Counted from the stretch's first letter, positions 15,595 to 25,682 are shown. The stretch is 64,000 bases of DNA from Burkholderia sp. Ax-1724 (GCF_011752995.1 NZ_VWWL01000031.1:1-64000), one strand, 5' to 3'. A program made the numbers and translations. The notes: a model not told the origin generated them from the letters alone.

Positions 15595-16977
15595 TTACCT
15601 GCTCTCTTCCGCAACGCGGAATGCACTGTCAGGTGCGGTCACGCCTGCGGATGTACGCAGCCGCACGCCTTTGGTCTCCGGGACAAACTGCGTCAAGATG
15701 AGACAAACGATGGCAACGAAAGCAACGTAGTACGCAGGCGCGAGAGGAGACCCAAATCCGCGAACAAGAAGGGTCGCAATGAAAGGCGTTGTCCCCCCGA
15801 AGACGGCAACACTCAACTGATATGAGATTGCATGCCCTGTAGCGCGAAATGAGGTAGGAAAGAATTCTGGCGCGGCGACAAAACAGGCGCCACCATACAA
15901 GCCAACACCGACCGTAAGCAGCAACTGGCCCCAAAGTGCACCGCTAATAGTTCCGTTGGCAGCGAGATATACCCCAGGATATACCGCAAAGGCCAACCAT
16001 AAGGCACCTAGCGTAAGGATGCGCTTCCGGCCAAAACGGTCACTTAACACCCCGCCAATCGGAATCATGAACGACAACACAACGGTGGCCGCACCGTTTG
16101 TAAAAAGCGCGGTCGTTGGTTCCAGCTTTGCCACACGGACAAGAAACGTGTACATGAAACCCAGAAGCAGGTATGAACCGACAGTCTGGATTGGTTGAAT
16201 CATGGCGACGTTGAGCATCCCTCGAAGACCGCCTGCTCGGAGGGCTGCGCCAAGCGGGCTCTTCGAATCCGTCCTTCGCGTGGCTTGCTTAAACTCCTCG
16301 GGTTCGTCCAGATCACGTCGGAGCCAAAATCCAACAATCCCGATGAGTCCGCCCGCAAGGAAAGGAACACGCCAAACCCAGTCTGCATACGAACTCCCCC
16401 TCGCTCCCAGTTGAAGAGCAATCATCAACCCGGCTACAAGAGCATTGGGTAGATGCGAGAAGACCAAGGTGAGGCCTATCCATCCTCCTCTGCGGTCGTC
16501 AGGTGCCGACTCGAGAATGAAGCTGGTGGTTCCGGTCGTCTCACCGCCCAACGCAAGACCTTGAGCGATTCGGCACACGACCAGAAGTACAGGAGCCGCG
16601 ATACCAACTTGAGCATAGGTAGGCAGAAGACCTATCACGGCGGTGCCAAGCGCCATCAACCAGACTGTCGTCGCCATAACCTTTACGCGCCCGACCCTGT
16701 CTGCCATAACACCAAATAACAATCCCCCTAGCGGGCGAGCAAAAAAGGCGACTGCGTAGACGGCAAAGGTGCTTAGCAATGCCGCAGTACGGTCACTCCC
16801 TGGAAAGAAATGGACCGAAAGAATCGGAACCGAAAATCCGAATACCGCAAAATCGTAGATTTCTCCGAAGTTGCCGATCGAGCCGGCGGAGAGCGTCCGG
16901 ATCGCACTTTGCTTTGCCACGTTTCCTCCAAACAAACTGCGCACTAGACGCGCAACAGACAGTTCACCGTTACTCAA
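15595..16977 (-). CDS. MFS transporter, metabolite:H+ symporter (MHS) type (A)
   Basis: A 460-residue, 12-helix inner-membrane permease. The opening GNFGEIYDFAVFGFSVPILSV corresponds to the GNxxEWYDF motif of the MHS family (shikimate, proline/betaine and dicarboxylate symporters), followed by FFARPLGGLLFGVMADRVGR. It probably imports an organic acid or a zwitterion with protons. The charged loop RRDLDEPEEF after helix 6 is also family-typical. It lies 469 bp downstream of the ABC permease on the same strand and may be cotranscribed or have its own promoter. A related MHS permease is at 38029-39351. Confidence 0.85.
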   Translation of the reverse strand: MSNGELSVARLVRSLFGGNVAKQSAIRTLSAGSIGNFGEIYDFAVFGFSVPILSVHFFPGSDRTAALLSTFAVYAVAFFARPLGGLLFGVMADRVGRVKVMATTVWLMALGTAVIGLLPTYAQVGIAAPVLLVVCRIAQGLALGGETTGTTSFILESAPDDRRGGWIGLTLVFSHLPNALVAGLMIALQLGARGSSYADWVWRVPFLAGGLIGIVGFWLRRDLDEPEEFKQATRRTDSKSPLGAALRAGGLRGMLNVAMIQPIQTVGSYLLLGFMYTFLVRVAKLEPTTALFTNGAATVVLSFMIPIGGVLSDRFGRKRILTLGALWLAFAVYPGVYLAANGTISGALWGQLLLTVGVGLYGGACFVAAPEFFPTSFRATGHAISYQLSVAVFGGTTPFIATLLVRGFGSPLAPAYYVAFVAIVCLILTQFVPETKGVRLRTSAGVTAPDSAFRVAEESR

Positions 16978-17052
16978 ACCAGTGCCCGCCTTCGAGTTAT
17001 GTTGAACACTATTGGCGGACAGAACTGGACACGTTTAGTCAGTGGCACCGAT

Positions 17053-17346
17053 CTATATGATCCGACTGAGACGAAGAATGTCCGGAAGCCCGAAGTCCCT
17101 AACGTTCGGCTTCGCTAAGCCTTGCGCGAGTGCTACTTTCGTCGCGATCTCATAAGCTACCGATCGTTCGCGTAACAACGCACACAGCCCCTCCGACAGA
17201 ATCTCCCTGTCGACTACCGTGAGAAAGTCGATGTGATTTTGATCGGTATTATTCACGAACGGCTCCTGAAACAGTCTGCGATTCGAGACTGCGCCCAACG
17301 TTCTTAGACGGGCCGGAGTAAACCCAGCTTCCGCAGACCGCCGCAC
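17053..17346 (-). CDS. Small hypothetical protein
   Basis: An open frame of up to 97 residues between the ABC permease and the MHS permease, on the same strand. The segment NNTDQNHIDFLTVVDREILS then GLCALLRERSVAYEIATKVA looks protein-like (amphipathic helices, ordinary composition), but I do not recognise a family. The start is uncertain; the first 30 residues look noncoding. It may be a remnant of a longer gene. Confidence 0.3.
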   Translation of the reverse strand: MRRSAEAGFTPARLRTLGAVSNRRLFQEPFVNNTDQNHIDFLTVVDREILSEGLCALLRERSVAYEIATKVALAQGLAKPNVRDFGLPDILRLSRII

Positions 17347-17446
17347 TCCAGCCCTTTGTCCAAAGACCTGCTTGAAGAGAATTTATTTCGACACGCCTGC
17401 CATATGGCATATAGAAGGTAGATCCCTTACATCCCAAGACCGGGTT

Positions 17447-18685
17447 TTATCGCTTGCGTCGGCGAGCACCACCCACCGTATAGATAGCAGCTGCCGAGAC
17501 AACCACAGTTCCCTCGATGACGCCTTGATAGTTCGCGCCAAGGTTCAGAATGTTGAATCCGTTCGTCAGCGTGAATAGCAGCAGTGCACCTGCCAGCGTC
17601 TTAATAACCGAGCCGGCGCCGCCAAACAATGATGTCCCGCCAAGAATGGCCGACGCAATGACGGTGAGCTCTGCGCCTTGCATTGCAGTCGGATTCACTG
17701 CGCCGAGCCGGCTCCCGAAAAGAACGCCGCCGAAGCCAGCCGCCGCACTACAGAGGATGAAACCCGCCATCTTGTAACGCTGGACGTTGATCCCGGACAA
17801 ACGGGCAGCCTCTGGATTACCACCAACCGCGTAAACGCGCCGACCGATAGTCGTCAGGTTCAGGACAAACCAGACTACGATCGTGAATACGAACATATAC
17901 ACAACAGGTTTCGGCATCGAAATTGACATTCCACCCGCCCACACAAGAGCCAAACAACATACCGCGCCAATGATCATGCCAAGCGACGTCACGGACACGT
18001 TACGCGCCTGACGACGTGCTCGCACCAGAGACCGTAGACCTGCCAACAACAAACCAGCGGCAATGATAATCAGCGGAATTGCGATCGGAAATCGACCCGA
18101 TTCAAACATTCGCATTGCTTGCAATGCCTCGGGTGTCTGCACCGACAACGACTGTCCATCGGTGTAGATCTGGACAACACCACGGATTGCGGTGAGTGTC
18201 CCCAATGTAACGATGAATGCATTGATGCCGAGATACTGGACGATTGCACCGTTCAGCAAGCCTGCCAGAATCGAAACCAGCATCGCAACTCCCGCTGCTG
18301 GCCAAAACCCGAGTGTATCTGCCAGACTCACAAGTACTGCTGCCGAAAGGGCTGCCACCGATGCAACAGAAAGATCAAAGTTCCCTGTAATCAGTATCAC
18401 CGTCATTGCCACGGCCATAATCGCGACCAACGACGCCTGATATAGGACATTCGAAATGTTGCTCAAACTGAGGTAGCTTGGTCGGCCCGTGTAAACTGTC
18501 ACGAACGAGATCGCTGATACCAACAAGACGAGAGCGTAATAAACGCCCATCTCGCGCAGGCTGAACAGGCGCCGCCAATCGGTCATTTGTCTCTGAACTT
18601 CAGGTGAGCTACCGCCCGTTGGCCCACCCAATGACGTATCGCTACCGCGAGAGGGGCTGGAATGTGTTGAGGTTGTGAGATTCAT
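17447..18685 (-). CDS. Sugar-type ABC transporter permease (RbsC/XylH family)
   Basis: A 412-residue inner-membrane permease of the carbohydrate uptake transporter-2 class. It has about ten hydrophobic segments, the family block ITGNFDLSVASVAALSAAVL and the coupling-loop region VYAVGGNPEAARLSGINVQRYK, then EGTVVVSAAAIY near the end. It is longer than RbsC and resembles XylH in that respect. Eleven base pairs separate it from the ATPase gene. It forms the channel for substrate delivered by one or both of the tandem binding proteins upstream. The transported compound is unknown. Confidence 0.88.
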   Translation of the reverse strand: MNLTTSTHSSPSRGSDTSLGGPTGGSSPEVQRQMTDWRRLFSLREMGVYYALVLLVSAISFVTVYTGRPSYLSLSNISNVLYQASLVAIMAVAMTVILITGNFDLSVASVAALSAAVLVSLADTLGFWPAAGVAMLVSILAGLLNGAIVQYLGINAFIVTLGTLTAIRGVVQIYTDGQSLSVQTPEALQAMRMFESGRFPIAIPLIIIAAGLLLAGLRSLVRARRQARNVSVTSLGMIIGAVCCLALVWAGGMSISMPKPVVYMFVFTIVVWFVLNLTTIGRRVYAVGGNPEAARLSGINVQRYKMAGFILCSAAAGFGGVLFGSRLGAVNPTAMQGAELTVIASAILGGTSLFGGAGSVIKTLAGALLLFTLTNGFNILNLGANYQGVIEGTVVVSAAAIYTVGGARRRKR

Positions 18686-18696
18686 GATTACTCGCT

Positions 18697-20238
18697 CTAC
18701 AAGGATTGCACGTTTCTTAGCTGTGCGTCATCGGAATTCGCACCGTGGCCGCCGGCCAGCAGGACCAGTTCATGCTCGGAGGTCTCGTGGCCAATGCGCT
18801 CGGCGATGCAACGTCCGTCACGCATAACGAGTATTCGACTGCTCACCGCAAGGATTTCCTCGAATTCAGACGAAACAATGATGACAGCCTTGCCAGCGGC
18901 GGCAAGCTCCCTAACAAGCAACAAGATGTCCGTTTTCGCTCCAATGTCAATGCCAGCGGTAGGCTCGTCCAGGAGGAACACCTTCACGTCACTGAACAAC
19001 CATTTAGCGATTGTCACCTTCTGTGCATTGCCACCGCTGAGTTCGGTCACGAGAATATCGGGCGAACTTGCCTTAATGGATAGCCGCCGGATAGCCTCGG
19101 CTCCGCGTTCCAGTTCACGCGCTTTGTCAGGCAGCCAGCGACCACGTGCAACGCCATCGAGTGCCGGCAGTGTCGTATTACGCCAAATTTCGAAGCCGGG
19201 TACGAGACCTTGTGCCATGCGGTCTTCAGGGACTAACCCAAGACCCGCTCGCACTGCCGAAGCAGTCGACTTCCGAATTTTTTCGCCATCGACAAGGACA
19301 TCGCCGGTGGCATCTGGATCAGCGCCAAAAATCGCATGAAGTAGCTCGCTACGACCTGAGCCAAGGAGACCTGCGATGCCGATGACCTCCCCCGCGCGCA
19401 CGTTCAACGAGATCGGCTCCAGCTTACCGATCGACGCCAAATCTTTGACCTCTAGCAACACGGGTGCTCCGGCGTCAATCATTTGCGGTGGTGCTTTTTC
19501 TAGCGCAACGATCTGCCTACCAACGATGGCTTCTGCGATACGCGATTCGTCGAGTTCGCTCGTCGCCGCGTCAACCACGGCTTGCCCGTCGCGCAGAATG
19601 GTCACTCTATCGGTGAGCGCCACGACCTCGTCCAGAAAGTGAGAAACGAAGAGGATCGCCTTACCTTCCACCCGCGAAAGTTGCCGCACGATTTTGTACA
19701 CCACCTCCCGCTCGTTCGCCGCGAGTGAGGCGGTCGGCTCGTCCATGACGATCAAATCCGCTCCCGTTCCAAGGGCCTGCAGAATCGCAACCATTTGACG
19801 TTGACCAATGGAGAGATCGCTGACCAGGCCGTCTGGATCTAGCCAATATCCAATTCTTTGACACAAGTCCGAATAGCGCATCCGAATCGCTGAATTACGG
19901 CGCCACCGGCCTTCCTCGCTCAGGAATACGTTCTCGAGTACCGATAGCGTCGGGACCAAGGGAATGTGCTGGTGAATCGTTGCGATTCCCATGTCATTTG
20001 CCGTTTTCGGAGTCGAATACTCAACGGCCGCGCCCTTCCAAACGATCTGTCCACCCGAGGCTGGCAACGAGCCAGAAAGGATCTTGATCAGGGTCGACTT
20101 CCCGGCGCCATTAGCACCTAGGAGCCCGTGAACGGTGCCACGCGAAACCTCAAGGTTTACTCCGCGTAGCGCTACAAGACCGTTTGGAAACGTCTTCGTC
20201 ACACCCTGTAGCCGCAAGAGCGGGAGTTCATTTACCAT
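18697..20238 (-). CDS. Sugar-type ABC transporter ATPase (RbsA/MglA family)
   Basis: A 513-residue tandem ATPase that powers a CUT2-type importer. The first domain has Walker A GANGAGKST, signature LSIGQRQMVAI and Walker B DLIVMDEPTAS. The second has the degenerate P-loop GLLGSGRSELL, signature LSGGNAQKVTIAKWL and Walker B FLLDEPTAGID, as is normal in this family. ATG 20238 (MVNELPLLRLQGV) is chosen because GGAGG lies 8 bp upstream; a longer frame to 20271 overlaps that site. It is 39 bp after the binding-protein gene and 11 bp before the permease gene, so the transporter is clearly one operon. Confidence 0.92.
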   Translation of the reverse strand: MVNELPLLRLQGVTKTFPNGLVALRGVNLEVSRGTVHGLLGANGAGKSTLIKILSGSLPASGGQIVWKGAAVEYSTPKTANDMGIATIHQHIPLVPTLSVLENVFLSEEGRWRRNSAIRMRYSDLCQRIGYWLDPDGLVSDLSIGQRQMVAILQALGTGADLIVMDEPTASLAANEREVVYKIVRQLSRVEGKAILFVSHFLDEVVALTDRVTILRDGQAVVDAATSELDESRIAEAIVGRQIVALEKAPPQMIDAGAPVLLEVKDLASIGKLEPISLNVRAGEVIGIAGLLGSGRSELLHAIFGADPDATGDVLVDGEKIRKSTASAVRAGLGLVPEDRMAQGLVPGFEIWRNTTLPALDGVARGRWLPDKARELERGAEAIRRLSIKASSPDILVTELSGGNAQKVTIAKWLFSDVKVFLLDEPTAGIDIGAKTDILLLVRELAAAGKAVIIVSSEFEEILAVSSRILVMRDGRCIAERIGHETSEHELVLLAGGHGANSDDAQLRNVQSL

Positions 20239-20277
20239 TTCGTTGCCTCCTTCCGTCTCGTTTGCCTTCACTCCTGC

Positions 20278-21246
20278 CTACCACTCGGGCACGCAACTGG
20301 AAAGCGTGGCTTTCGTCACCTCTGGCGTGTCAACGTCAACGAACTTCGCTTTCTGTCCGTTTTGATTTTTCACCGCCGCATACAGCGCCTTGAATGCAAG
20401 CTCACCCATTTTCTCAGGTTGAATACAGACCGTACCGTCGACATCGCCGACTTTGACCGCGTTGATACCAAGCTTGGATCCGCCTCGGCTGACCAGCTTT
20501 GCGTGGGATCCAGCAGCACGGACAGCTCGGGCACAGCCGATAACCATGTCGTCGGCCTGATTAAAGAAGAGGTCAACGTCCGGATGAGCCGTCAGAATGT
20601 TTTGGCAAACGGACTCGCCCTGCTCCGGCGTCCAGTCGGTAGGCTGCGAGGCGACTATTTGATACTTGATGCCGGCTTTATCTAAACCTTCTTTGAACCC
20701 CTTCGTCGTCTGCCATACCGTGGGATATCCCGGGGCCCCCTCGACAATTGCGATTTTTGCCGTCCGATCCTTCGGGAGCAGCTTTGCCGCAATCTGGGCC
20801 GCGTCATATCCGACGTGAACCTCGTCACTGGCTACGAGTGCGGTCAGCTTCGGATAGACATCACCGATCGCGTGCTTTTGAGGATCACCAATCTGCGTTG
20901 CGACCGCGACGAACGGAATATTGTGAGAAGTAGCGCGATCGACCCATGATTGCGCGACCACCGCGTCGATTGGCAGCACGGCGATTCCATCGATTTTCTG
21001 AGCGATCAAATCATCGACGGCGTTTCCTTGCTTCTCCACGCTAGTCTTCGCGTCAAGCACGATAGTTTTGACGCCTGCCGCCTTTGCTGCCGCCTCAAAC
21101 CCCCTCGCTGCTGCCACGTTGAAAGGGTATTGCATCCCTGCAGACACATATCCCAGAGTGATGTCCTTGGCAAAAACAGCGTTTGTAAGAAACGCCGCAG
21201 CACCAGCCAAGCCTACGCAGGCCAAGGTCTTCAAACACTTTTTCAT
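20278..21246 (-). CDS. ABC transporter sugar-binding protein (copy 1)
   Basis: A periplasmic substrate-binding protein of the type I (ribose-binding-like) fold, 322 residues with a signal peptide MKKCLKTLACVGLAGAAAF cut after FAK or nearby. The mature start KDITLGYVSAGMQYPFN, the DDLIAQKIDGIAVLPIDA block and the end CVPEW are shared with its tandem paralogue at 21388-22356. ATG 21246 has GGAGA 7 bp upstream; the GTG at 21258 overlaps that site. It captures the substrate for the downstream ATPase and permease. The ligand is unknown. One region reads RGGSKLGINAVKVGDVDG where the paralogue has WGGSRLGINAIKTGEVDG. Confidence 0.88.
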   Translation of the reverse strand: MKKCLKTLACVGLAGAAAFLTNAVFAKDITLGYVSAGMQYPFNVAAARGFEAAAKAAGVKTIVLDAKTSVEKQGNAVDDLIAQKIDGIAVLPIDAVVAQSWVDRATSHNIPFVAVATQIGDPQKHAIGDVYPKLTALVASDEVHVGYDAAQIAAKLLPKDRTAKIAIVEGAPGYPTVWQTTKGFKEGLDKAGIKYQIVASQPTDWTPEQGESVCQNILTAHPDVDLFFNQADDMVIGCARAVRAAGSHAKLVSRGGSKLGINAVKVGDVDGTVCIQPEKMGELAFKALYAAVKNQNGQKAKFVDVDTPEVTKATLSSCVPEW

Positions 21247-21387
21247 TGCCGTCTCCACTTCATTTCTCTTTGTCTGAATAACCGATCGAATCCGTTCCGA
21301 ATGATTTTTGCGACTTAATATTCGTAAGCCCTGACGTCTCTATCGGAATACATTAGCGCAGGCTATATTCACGATGCTCGGACCTTA

Positions 21388-22356
21388 TTACCATTGGGGA
21401 ATACAACTCGAAACATTTTCTTTCGTCACACCCGGCGTCGGAATTTCGATGAACTTAGCCTTTTGAATAGCCGGGTTCGTTACAGCTGCGTAGAGCGCCT
21501 TGAACGCTTGTTGCCCCATTTCTTCAGGAGCTACACAAACTGTTCCGTCTACTTCTCCGGTCTTGATTGCGTTAATCCCAAGTCGTGAACCGCCCCACCC
21601 GACGAGTTTGGCTTTCGAACCGGCAGCATGTACGGCGCGCGCGCAACCGACAACCATGTCATCTGCCTGGTTATAGAAAAGGTCAACATCCGGATGAGCG
21701 GTCAGAATGTTTTGGCAAACGGCTTCCCCGTTCTCAGCCGTCCAATCAGTAGGTTGCGACGCTACGATGCGATACTTGACACCCGCTTTATCCAGCCCTT
21801 CCTTGAAGCCCTTCGAACGCTGCCATACTTGGGGATAGCCCGGGGCGCCCTCTACGATGGCGATGTTGGCTACGCGATCCTTTGGAAGCAATTTCGCAGC
21901 GATCTGGCCCGCGTTAAAACCGGTATGAACCTCGTCGCTTGCGACGAGGGCCGAAAGCTTCGGATACACGTCCTTAATAGGACGCTTCTGAGGATCGCCT
22001 AATTCGGTGGCAACCGCTACCAGTGGAATTCCGCGGGCCGCGACACGGTCCGCCCAGCCCTGTGCGACAACGCCATCCAGGGGGAGAAACGCGATGCCAT
22101 CTACCTTCTGGGAAACAAGGTCATCGATTGCGTTGGCCTGTCTTTCGACGCTGGTCTTTGGGTCAAGAACAATCGCTTTCACACCAGCAGCTTTGGCCGC
22201 GTCCTCAAACCCCTTCGCAACGGCAACATTGAACGGATACTGCAGACCCGCGGCGACGTAACCGACTGTGATTTCTTTCGCTCCCGCCACGCCCACTGAG
22301 GAAAAAAATAGTGCTGCCACCGCAAGGCCGAGAACGCGCCTCCCAAACTTGCTCAT
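21388..22356 (-). CDS. ABC transporter sugar-binding protein (copy 2)
   Basis: A second periplasmic binding protein, also 322 residues, 141 bp upstream of copy 1. Signal peptide MSKFGRRVLGLAVAALFF ends near GVAGA; the mature protein begins KEITVGYVAAGLQYPFNVA. Long stretches are the same in both copies (for example the GAPGYP, KGFKEGLDKAG and QPTDWT blocks), so the pair arose by tandem duplication. Differences cluster in the central hinge and the far C-terminus (IPTPGVTKENVSSCIPQW). Two binding proteins for one membrane complex suggests two related ligands or altered affinity. Confidence 0.88.
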   Translation of the reverse strand: MSKFGRRVLGLAVAALFFSSVGVAGAKEITVGYVAAGLQYPFNVAVAKGFEDAAKAAGVKAIVLDPKTSVERQANAIDDLVSQKVDGIAFLPLDGVVAQGWADRVAARGIPLVAVATELGDPQKRPIKDVYPKLSALVASDEVHTGFNAGQIAAKLLPKDRVANIAIVEGAPGYPQVWQRSKGFKEGLDKAGVKYRIVASQPTDWTAENGEAVCQNILTAHPDVDLFYNQADDMVVGCARAVHAAGSKAKLVGWGGSRLGINAIKTGEVDGTVCVAPEEMGQQAFKALYAAVTNPAIQKAKFIEIPTPGVTKENVSSCIPQW

Positions 22357-22436
22357 CGTCTGTCTCCAATATGGATTAATTTTGTCAAGCAGCTTGCCCG
22401 TTATTGAGCAAACTCGAGCCTACATCCTGCCTCTCC

Positions 22437-23915
22437 TCAGACTTGCGAGGTCTTCTGCAAAACTGTCTTGGTGACCGTGTAAGCGTCTAGTGTCGACGGA
22501 CCTCCTTCACGACCGACACCGCTGTCCTTTACCCCTCCAAAAGGTGTATCTGCGTCTGGTGTGCCAAAATGATTGATCGACAACACCCCACACTCTAGCT
22601 CTCGACTGATACGTTCTGCGTCCTGCAACGAGTTGGTGAATGCATATGCTGCCAAACCGACGGAGAGGCTGTTTGCCAACGTGATGGCTTCGTCGAGGTC
22701 ATTTACGGATACGCAGGCGCACAAAGGACCAAACGGTTCTGTCGTCATAGCGTCCGCGTCGACCGGAACATCTGCGAGCACGGTTGGCTCGAAAAAGTAA
22801 CCGATGTTTCCGATACGATTGCCCCCAGCCGCGATTCGCGCACCTCGCTTCCTGGCGTCGTCCACGAGTGATTGCATTGCCGCCAGTCGGCGAGCGCTAG
22901 CAACGGGACCCATCTGCACGTCTTTACGGAAACCATCTCCGACTTGAACACCACTCATCGTCTCGGCGAATGCCGATACGAACTCTTGATACACGGTGTG
23001 ATGAACGATAAACCGCGATGGCGATGCACAGATTTGTCCGCTAGCGTTTGTCTTTCCTCTTGCTGCAAGCCGACCAACTGCTGCGCCGTCAACACCTTCG
23101 CAGACAAGCACTGGTGCATGACCACCCAACTCCATCAGGACGGGTTTCATGGCGGCCGCCGCCAGTTGGGTCAGATGTTTGCCGACTTGAACAGAGCCGG
23201 TGAATGTCACCAGCCTGATTACAGGCGAGGCGATAAGTTTCGACGAGATCTCCGCCGGGTTTCCGAAGACGAGATTCAGAACTCCGGCCGGCAGCCCTGC
23301 GTCTTCGAAGGCCTTGACAACGAGACAGGCGGTTCCGGGGGTCTCTTCCGCTGCTTTCAAGATGACCGAGCAACCGGCCGACAAGGCTGCACTCACCTTG
23401 CGCGCAGCGGAACTGATCGGTACGTTCCACGGAGTAAAGGCCGCGACTGGACCAATTGGTTGACGCAGAATGAACTTCTGCATCTGCGCTTCGCCGGGAA
23501 CGATCACTCCGTAGTCACGAAGTGACTGGGCCGCGTTCCACTCGAAGAAGTTGAGCGACCGGTCCGCTTCGGCATAGGCATCAGAATACAACTTGCCATT
23601 CTCCAAAGTGATCGCGGTAGCGATCGAATGGAGTCGCTCCCTCATCAGCGCCGTGGCTTTCTGTATGACCTTCACCCGCTGCTGCGGAGGAGTATCGCGC
23701 CACGCCAAAAACCCGCGTGAAGCGGCTGCCAAAGCACGCGTAAGATCGTCTGAAGTCGCCTTCGGAACGGGGCCCAGCACTTCTTCGGTACTCGGGTTCC
23801 TGACCTCAGTCGCAATTTGTCGGTCATAGATCCACTCGCCGTCGATATACAAGCCGATACGCGGGTATTCATGTTGCACTTCATTATCGGCAGTTTGCGG
23901 GCTTGCGGTCGACAT
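22437..23915 (-). CDS. Aldehyde dehydrogenase, succinate-semialdehyde-dehydrogenase-like (B)
   Basis: A 492-residue cytoplasmic ALDH of the GabD-like branch. Motifs are complete: the AAFTPWNVPIS cofactor region, LMELGGHAPVLVCEG with the general base, SGQICASPSRF with the catalytic cysteine, and TTEPFGPL. GGHAP in place of GGKSP is usual in this branch. ATG 23915 (MSTASPQTADNEVQ) follows an AGAGGA site; upstream in-frame ATGs lack one. It follows the GMC oxidoreductase by 132 bp and precedes the binding-protein genes by 80 bp, so the operon pairs alcohol oxidation, aldehyde oxidation and import. A paralogue with the same GGHAP motif is at 59120-60577. Confidence 0.87.
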   Translation of the reverse strand: MSTASPQTADNEVQHEYPRIGLYIDGEWIYDRQIATEVRNPSTEEVLGPVPKATSDDLTRALAAASRGFLAWRDTPPQQRVKVIQKATALMRERLHSIATAITLENGKLYSDAYAEADRSLNFFEWNAAQSLRDYGVIVPGEAQMQKFILRQPIGPVAAFTPWNVPISSAARKVSAALSAGCSVILKAAEETPGTACLVVKAFEDAGLPAGVLNLVFGNPAEISSKLIASPVIRLVTFTGSVQVGKHLTQLAAAAMKPVLMELGGHAPVLVCEGVDGAAVGRLAARGKTNASGQICASPSRFIVHHTVYQEFVSAFAETMSGVQVGDGFRKDVQMGPVASARRLAAMQSLVDDARKRGARIAAGGNRIGNIGYFFEPTVLADVPVDADAMTTEPFGPLCACVSVNDLDEAITLANSLSVGLAAYAFTNSLQDAERISRELECGVLSINHFGTPDADTPFGGVKDSGVGREGGPSTLDAYTVTKTVLQKTSQV

Positions 23916-24047
23916 TAAGAAATCCTCTTCGCTAGATTTGAAGCGCATCCAATGCGCTTTACAAACGCTGTTGCAACATCCGGCCATGTTCGTCGGCCAT
24001 AGCGGCTGCAATGTTCGTGACAGCCACGCATTTCCCGAACGCGCCGG

Positions 24048-25682
24048 TCAAGCGGCAACTGTGTCTTTGATAAGTCGCCGTGGGACAGCGTCCTGTAAGA
24101 TCATGTCTGCCGCCTTTACGCCGATCATGATTGAAGGGGCATTGGTATTCCCCGAAGTGAGATGCGGCATGATCGATGCGTCAGCCACGCGAAGACGCTC
24201 AACTCCGCGAACGCGCAACCGTTCGTCAACGACCGCGAGACGGTCACGCCCCATCTTGCAGGTACCGCCCTGATGGTGTGCGGAGTTACCCGTCATTTCC
24301 ATCCAATAGAGAATCTGATCGTCAGTCTTAACGGCGGGACCGGGAATCTGTTCTTCAATGACGCGCGACGCCATCGGTTGCGCCGCCATAATTTCGCGGA
24401 TCTTCTTGACGCCGAAGATCATGGCCCGATTGTCGTCCTCGTTCGTCAGAAAGTTGGGCTTGAATACAGCTGAGTCTGCGGGATTAGCTGAACGCAACGT
24501 CACTGCCCCAGCAGCGCGCGGGCGCAGGAGATAGACAGAAACACCCATACCAGGCTGATTGTCAACTTCGCACTCGCCACCTGGGTGGTAGGTAAACGTC
24601 ATCGGCCTGAAACTGATCTGCAAATCAGCGTAGGGCTCTTCAGTACGACTCTTCACGAATGCCCCCACCTGTGAAGAACCAAGTGCCAGATAGCCTTTGT
24701 GTGTCAGCAGGTAACGAGCACCTTCAAGGTACTTTCTCAAGCCAGCGAGCTCTGTGTTGTAGGAGCTGTCGGGTGTCGATTTATAGCTTCCGTGCACGTA
24801 AAAGTGGTCCTGAAGGTTGAGCCCGACGCCCGGAGACTCCACGTGGGTAACAATCCCATGCCGCTGCAACTCCTCACCAGGTCCAACGCCGGACAGCATG
24901 AGCACTTGGGGTGAATTAAGCGAACCCGCTGACAGAATAACTTCCCTCGCTGCGGCAAACGTCCTTCTTTCTCCGTTGCAGAGAACTTCGACCCCGGTAG
25001 CAACATTGCCTTCCAATACGACTCGCTGAACCGCACAGCCAGTGAGAACGGTTAGGTTTTTTCGATTACGTACGGGCTCAACGAACGCGGTGTAAGCGGA
25101 ATAGCGCTTCCCATCGCGAATGGTATGCTGCATAAAGCCAACGCCATCATGTACCGCACCATTGAAATCTTCGGTACGACGGATGCCCAGACGCGCCGCC
25201 GATTCAATGAAGTCATAGGAACTCGCCATCTTCTTTACGGGGTCGCTGACCCATAGCGGTCCAGTCGCGCCGCGATATTCGTCTGCACCGCGCTCGTTGT
25301 GTTCCATCTCCTTGAAGTATGGAAGAACGTCGTCGTAACCCCAGCCCGGATTGCCAAGGTCTCTCCAGCTGTCGAAGTCGTTCTTATGTCCACGGATGAA
25401 AATCATTCCGTTGATCGAGCTCGAACCACCCAATGTCTTACCGCGAGGCCAATACATCTTCCTGTTGCGAAGTGCGGGCATCGGGTCCGTGAAGTAGTTC
25501 CAGTTCAATTCCTTGTGGAAGTACAGCTTTGCCATGCCGGCAGGCGTGTTGATCCAAAATCGGTCAGCGGGCGGCCCGGCTTCGAGGAGTAGGACCTTGT
25601 TATCGGGGTTGTCGCTGAGACCGCGAGCGATAGGACAGCCAGCCGAGCCGGCTCCAATGATGATGTAGTCGTAAGTTTCCAT
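24048..25682 (-). CDS. GMC-family FAD-dependent oxidoreductase (B)
   Basis: A 544-residue GMC flavoprotein. The FAD motif YIIIGAGSAGCPIARGLSD is at residues 6-24; the signature GKTLGGSSSINGMIFIRG is near residue 80. The active-site block HHQGGTCKMGRD holds the catalytic histidine, and SGNTNAPSIMIGVKAAD closes the protein. This layout resembles choline dehydrogenase and the alkanol dehydrogenase AlkJ. It is the first gene of the leftward operon GMC-ALDH-binding proteins-ATPase-permease and is divergent from the ABM monooxygenase and lactonase genes across 350 bp. Its aldehyde product would be the natural substrate of the adjacent ALDH. Confidence 0.9.
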   Translation of the reverse strand: METYDYIIIGAGSAGCPIARGLSDNPDNKVLLLEAGPPADRFWINTPAGMAKLYFHKELNWNYFTDPMPALRNRKMYWPRGKTLGGSSSINGMIFIRGHKNDFDSWRDLGNPGWGYDDVLPYFKEMEHNERGADEYRGATGPLWVSDPVKKMASSYDFIESAARLGIRRTEDFNGAVHDGVGFMQHTIRDGKRYSAYTAFVEPVRNRKNLTVLTGCAVQRVVLEGNVATGVEVLCNGERRTFAAAREVILSAGSLNSPQVLMLSGVGPGEELQRHGIVTHVESPGVGLNLQDHFYVHGSYKSTPDSSYNTELAGLRKYLEGARYLLTHKGYLALGSSQVGAFVKSRTEEPYADLQISFRPMTFTYHPGGECEVDNQPGMGVSVYLLRPRAAGAVTLRSANPADSAVFKPNFLTNEDDNRAMIFGVKKIREIMAAQPMASRVIEEQIPGPAVKTDDQILYWMEMTGNSAHHQGGTCKMGRDRLAVVDERLRVRGVERLRVADASIMPHLTSGNTNAPSIMIGVKAADMILQDAVPRRLIKDTVAA

